From Didymodactylos carnosus (lineage: Eukaryota > Rotifera > Eurotatoria > Philodinida > Philodinidae): DNA of 25,361 nt. Made by a program: the position numbers and the translations under genes. The stretch is from the NCBI GenBank assembly GCA_905250885.1, contig CAJNOQ010002255.1, forward strand, positions 1 to 25,361, in the 5' to 3' direction. The notes beneath the pieces are model-generated. The model was not told where the DNA came from. It worked only from the letters and a program-made list of their open reading frames with translations, and made no database searches. Positions 21,343 through 25,361 of this stretch are shown in pieces (within the stretch, counting starts at the first letter, position 1; each line of letters opens with the position of its first letter).

Positions 21343-22036
21343 CTTATTTGCCTATGTGAAAAAAATTTGTACGGATAAATTTCGTGTAAAGAAGAAAGTG
21401 TTTGAAGTTTCACTTTTGATTTTTTTAGAAAAAAAAGGAGCTAGTTGTTGGGTAGTTTATTGTTAACCAATCAATTTTCATTCAAAGACTGACCAGTCCT
21501 TAACTACACGTAACATGAATACGTTGGTAGGTTCGTTTCCCATTTAATTTTTTTAATTTTGATGAATAACCGAGTCGATTCATTTCGCTGACTAATTCGT
21601 TTTTGTGACCAATTAGAACTAGTTTACTAGTCATTTGTTTCGAAATGTCCAAAAAAAAATAAACAATAGTCTGTGACTAGGTCACTTTTTGTTATACTCG
21701 GACTAGTTCGAACTGAAGTCGAAAGTATTTTTATGGTTAGAGGTCATTTACTCGTTTTTTTAGCTTGGATGGAAGTGAGTGTATCACTGAATCCCTGCAG
21801 ATGTTGCAGTAACATTTGAAAACTATTTTTGGATGTTAGTATACTGTTGAAAAAAGTAAATATTTGTATGTTCAAATATTATCCTTTATTTGAAATTAAT
21901 TACATTCAGAATAAAATAAATCTGAATAAGTTTTAAAAATATGGACGAAAATATTAATAAATCATTCTCGAAAGTACAGAAACACTTATATAAAAATAAA
22001 TATCACATATAAAAAATACAACGAAGTCTCATTTAT
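21343..22036. other. gap between convergent TMEM203-like and PARP genes
   Basis: It holds AT-rich sequence with palindromic words such as ACTAGTTTACTAGT (near 21619). A minus-strand AATAAA at 21885-21890 could end the PARP transcript; another overlaps its stop codon. No gene was recognised. Confidence 0.45.
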
Positions 22037-24468
22037 TTATTCATGTAAATAATTTGTTGCTGTTTGTGCTGCTCCATTTATAATTGAATCGTATATATAG
22101 TCTTCACGATAGAATTGAGCATACTTAATAGAAAAATGAGCGCATAGACGTAATCAATGATTCATTTTCGAAACAAAACTTACTCCCGCTGTTTGATAAA
22201 CTGTTAAATCAGCACTACTTGTTTCCCAGTCTTTCATACTACATATAATTATTTGTGGATAATCGGACGGCGGTGGACCAACTAAATGGAGACAACACGA
22301 GAGATAGTACTATGAATGGTGCTGTCTAGAGATTCTCATACTTGATATAGTTCCTCCAAATTTTTTAATTAAATTTTCCATGGCAATTTTTGTATCAAAC
22401 ATATCTCCAATGAATGCAAATTTTGTGTTGTGAAATATGCTAAAAAATAAAAATAAAATAAATTTTTATTGCTATGTTATATAGTGGTTTGGTCACATAG
22501 CTCTACTATCGAAGTGTAATTCGTTATGCACAAAGTAGAAATAAAACCGTGACGGAATTACACTTTGCAGTAAAGTTATGTGAACAAGCCGATAGAAAAA
22601 AGGATTAATGTTTCTTGCTTTTTCTTCTTCATCAAAAATGCTTTCTTATAAGTTTTGCCTATATTAGCCAATTTTTTTTTTAATGCTGCTTTTTCTTCAG
22701 CTGGTAACTAAAACAAATAGTTTATGATTTTTAATATAGATGTGCGATAAGATTTTCACGTACTGTGTATTTAAATTCGCCGGTGCTCTGCTTGTAATGT
22801 ACAACATATTGTGGTAAAATTCTTTCAGAATGAAATATAATCAATTCTTTTTTGCATGGACTACAATGTGAATCGTAACCTTTTAACAATGGTTCACCTT
22901 GGATTAATTTTGTGCACGTATAAACCTTAAAATAAATAAATGTTTAAAAATTATAACGAAGACAAAAAGTATAAAGTATAAATTAAGCGTCGAAGGACTA
23001 TCAGCTTCACGACGATATCAGAGATGTACTAGATAAATAAATAATTTATTTATTCTATTGTTGAAATTGTTAGTAACAGCTTTCATCTTTATAATTAGTG
23101 TCTTTATCACCTACTTTTCCTTGTAAAACTTGACATAGTAGTAATTTGGTTGTACCAGCAATGTAACCCATTGAATATCCAGGATATTCACTGAAATAAA
23201 CACCGCAACCATAATAACCAGTATCTGTACGGTGTTTAAAACCTGCTTGACCTAACAAAAAAATAAGTTTTAAAATAAACGCATAGAAAAAATACTCTGT
23301 ATCGCCTATTTACCTGGCACTTTAAAGCCTCCTTCACATATCAATTTGATATTTTCAACTTTTGTACCATGAAATGCCAACACCGGATAAGAATATTCAT
23401 CACCACGATTCTTTTTTAATTCTTCACGAGCATCTCTTCAATAAAAACAAAGTAAGTACAATATTTTAGCCTATGACAGAGGAATGCACATAGTTAGTCT
23501 AAAAAAATAAGAAAAAGTCATCGCACATACTTGAACTTTTTGACAAGAATAGGATTTACAACATATTCCACCTTAGTAACATGAATACTAAATAAAAACC
23601 ATAAACTCAATATTTTTACTAGAATTTTTCTCGAATAACTTACTTTGCTTGTCCAGATAATAATCGATAAAATTGTGATTCGGCAAGACGAAAATGTGTC
23701 TGAGCTGCTGAACCTTGTTTATAACTTCGTTCAGGAAATAATTCAAAGTATTTAATATCTGTTCCTTCCAATGCTTCTTTTTCACCATCCAAAAGTAAGA
23801 CACCGTTTGAAACCTAGAAGACATTTAGTAAGAGTTGATCAGTGTTATGATAAATGAATCAAATCTATACATACATTTTCTTGTAATTCGTCAATTTCTT
23901 TTTGTTTTGCATCCATTTCATCTTTTGATTTTTTTAATTTTTCTTTCAATTTCTCTTTGACTTCAAATGCCTACAAAATAAATCTATATATTGTTCGTCG
24001 TTTTGCAGTATTTCAACTTCTACTCTCGTGTATTTAACTACCCAAGATTACTTACTCTTTCTATCATCGATCGCTTTTCGTCATCTGTCATTTGTGAATA
24101 GGATTTTGTCAATTGTATATCATAAGCACTTTCCTAAATATTAGAAACCATCAAAATTCAGTTTTATCTATTGATTTGTATTTCTTTCTTTCTTACATCA
24201 TCGGAATCATATTCTTCTGTATCGCTTCCATTTTTCTTTGAAGATGATCCGGTTATTTCATCAATCTTTCGTTTTTTAGTCGATGTACTTTTCTTTGTTA
24301 CTGTTTGAGTATCCATTGGCGACGATGTTGATGTTGCCTCGTCATCATTTTGACTATCATCTTTGTCTGGATTTAATAAATCAAATGGATGAGTATATTC
24401 AGCAAAATGAAGGAGATTTTTGCGATAACAAGTGGCTCCAAAAGGACAAACAGGCAACGATTTAATAT
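22037..24468 (-). CDS. PBZ zinc finger - PARP catalytic domain - BRCT protein, 5' exon(s) not found
   Basis: A probable ADP-ribosyltransferase of DNA repair or ADP-ribose signalling. Exons, from the 5' side: 24468-24197, 24133-24056, 23970-23875, 23813-23644, 23587-23531, 23435-23314, 23251-23115, 22925-22764, 22707-22619, 22439-22342, 22281-22184 and 22123-22037, giving 488 residues. A PBZ finger (CPFGATCYRKNLLHFAEYTH; Cys8, Cys14, His21, His27) fits C-x5-C-x6-H-x5-H. An acidic/basic linker and a Lys/Glu coiled coil (about 118-149) follow. The PARP fold has FHGT (His247) and RTDTGYYGCGVYFSEYPGYS (Tyr284). At the third catalytic position it has ILPQYVVHY, that is Gln350 where Glu is expected. 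The C-terminus (about 395-488) looks like a BRCT: TKFAFIG, LIKKFGG, then FYREDYIYDSI. The intron after 22619 starts with GC. The first exon here begins mid-codon after an acceptor (CTAATTTAG), so the start lies upstream, perhaps beyond the window. Confidence 0.88.
22485..22591. mobile_element. 107-base MITE in the PARP gene intron, with 4-base target duplication
   Basis: The ends are inverted repeats of about 38 bases: GGTTTGGTCACATAG...AGTGTAATTCGT on the left matches GGCTTGTTCACATAA...AGTGTAATTCCG read from the right. ATAG directly flanks both sides (22481-22484 and 22592-22595), as expected for a target-site duplication. Removing the element and one ATAG leaves a 68-base intron, the usual size here. 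Confidence 0.8.
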
Positions 24469-24719
24469 CTAAATTAGATAAAAAACCGATATCACAAGTA
24501 ATGAGGAAAAAATTCGCTAAGAAACATTAAATAATACTGAGAACATAACTAGAATAGAGTTTTACATCCACAAAAAGAAGAATACTGCAACTGAAATGTG
24601 GTTTCTATATAATATCATAGACATATATATAATTATAAACCAAAATAATTTTTTCTGTGCTTTTAATACAGAAAAGAAGATTACTCATTAAAGAGAGAGT
24701 ATTTATTGATCAAGTAAGG
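24469..24719. other. upstream flank or intron of the PARP gene, first exon unresolved
   Basis: An acceptor is clear at 24469-24470 (minus). A donor-like GTAAAA ends a candidate mini-exon near 24566 (reads LQYSSFCG), with the right outgoing phase, but no ATG could be linked to it. It is left unassigned. Confidence 0.3.
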
Positions 24720-25361
24720 TGCGCGCAATTCAAAAATCGAGCACTATTTCAGTTTTTGGTCGAAAGCTACATAGTCAGATACTCCTGACTGCGCTGATTC
24801 CGAATATCATACCTTTTTATTCGAATTCGATCAAGTTTTGGGGGAGAAATTCTCAGAATACTAAGAGCATCGAGAAAACAAAAAATTTGCATCGCTCTGA
24901 GAAACCTTGCGATTTTGTCCCCTTCCATTCACTGTAATTTTTCGAATTTGATATATTCGGATTCCCCATCCAAAACTGAGTCTAATTGTGTACCTTTGAG
25001 TCACAAAAAAACAAAATACCTGTGTTGCACAAGTTTGACAAGAGTCAGCACTCGACAAAATGAGCTACCTATCTCCTCCCTGGTTTTGAAACTTTTCTCC
25101 GATCGTCATACACCATTCGAATCAGCATTTAAAGGCGGACAAAAGTACGCATCGCTTTTGTCAAAAATTTGTTTCATTCCTGAGAAAGTACATTCTTTCT
25201 GAATCAGGAGCGAAAAAATCGGAATTCTACCCGTAATTCTCTATTTTCTCCATCAGAACTCATTTTTATGCAATAAGAATATCATATTCGGAGTTTGCGT
25301 CGAAAACCGAGTCGAATGATATACTTTTTTTATCCTATCCGACCACCTTTGTTTTTTTCGA
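24720..25361. repeat. repeat-like sequence of unknown kind at the right edge
   Basis: Related words recur: ATATTCGGATTCCCCATCCA at 24952 and ATATTCGGAGTTTGCGTCGA at 25284, both followed by AAAACYGAGTC and a TGTAC or ATACTTT end about 330 bases apart. CCGAATATCAT at 24799 is an inverted relative. TTCGAATTYGAT occurs at 24821 and 24942. Open frames on both strands (for example 24915-25202) show no domain. It is probably mobile or satellite-like DNA continuing beyond the window. Confidence 0.4.

Noticed and set aside
21520..21545. GGTTCGTTTCCC resembling a tRNA T-arm
   Set aside because: No acceptor, D or anticodon arms at the right distances.
1..25361. CRISPR arrays, operons, bacterial promoters or attachment sites
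   Set aside because: The genes are spliced animal genes; no spacer-repeat arrays or prokaryotic signals are present.

Overview
The window is nuclear DNA from a small-genome invertebrate animal. It is AT-rich, and its genes are cut into many short exons by introns mostly 50 to 70 bases long with clean GT-AG ends. The proteins are animal housekeeping proteins, and the gaps hold decayed non-LTR retrotransposons and small foldback elements. A bdelloid rotifer or close relative fits best (short introns, short intergenic gaps, probable leader trans-splicing), but this is inference; no species-specific marker was seen.

Layout. 1-560: the 3' tail of an RTE-like retrotransposon at the window edge, a GATA microsatellite and a 15-base tandem repeat. 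561-6864 (minus): a complete 21-exon gene for the delta subunit of the AP-3 adaptor complex; its last large exon is hidden behind a 767-base intron that carries a 511-base foldback element. 6865-8725: intergenic, with a pair of long direct repeats around a GC-richer core. 8726-10640: two decayed LINE reverse transcriptase copies on the minus strand. 10641-12833: mostly featureless. 12834-13398 (plus): a two-exon gene for a small His/Cys/Lys-rich protein behind a TATA box. 13762-18619 (minus): a complete 20-exon STRIP (striatin-interacting protein, Far11/FAM40) gene. 18620-20876: a 2.2 kb gap with nothing recognised. 20877-21302 (plus): an intronless TMEM203-like membrane protein. 22037-24468 (minus): a gene for a PBZ zinc finger - PARP catalytic domain - BRCT protein, missing its first exon(s). 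24469-25361: low-complexity, repeat-like sequence.

The genes do not form one pathway. AP-3 delta acts in endosome-to-lysosome sorting, STRIP in the STRIPAK phosphatase/kinase scaffold, TMEM203 in ER calcium handling, and the PARP-like protein probably in ADP-ribose signalling or DNA repair. The shared themes are architectural. Mobile or repeated DNA sits inside introns of three genes. In at least three of the four genes with a known start, a good splice acceptor lies 9 to 27 bases upstream of the start codon, as expected for spliced-leader trans-splicing or 5' UTR introns. The items most worth following are the PBZ-PARP-BRCT protein with Gln where the catalytic Glu is expected, its GC-AG intron enlarged by a MITE, and the unrecognised His-rich protein.
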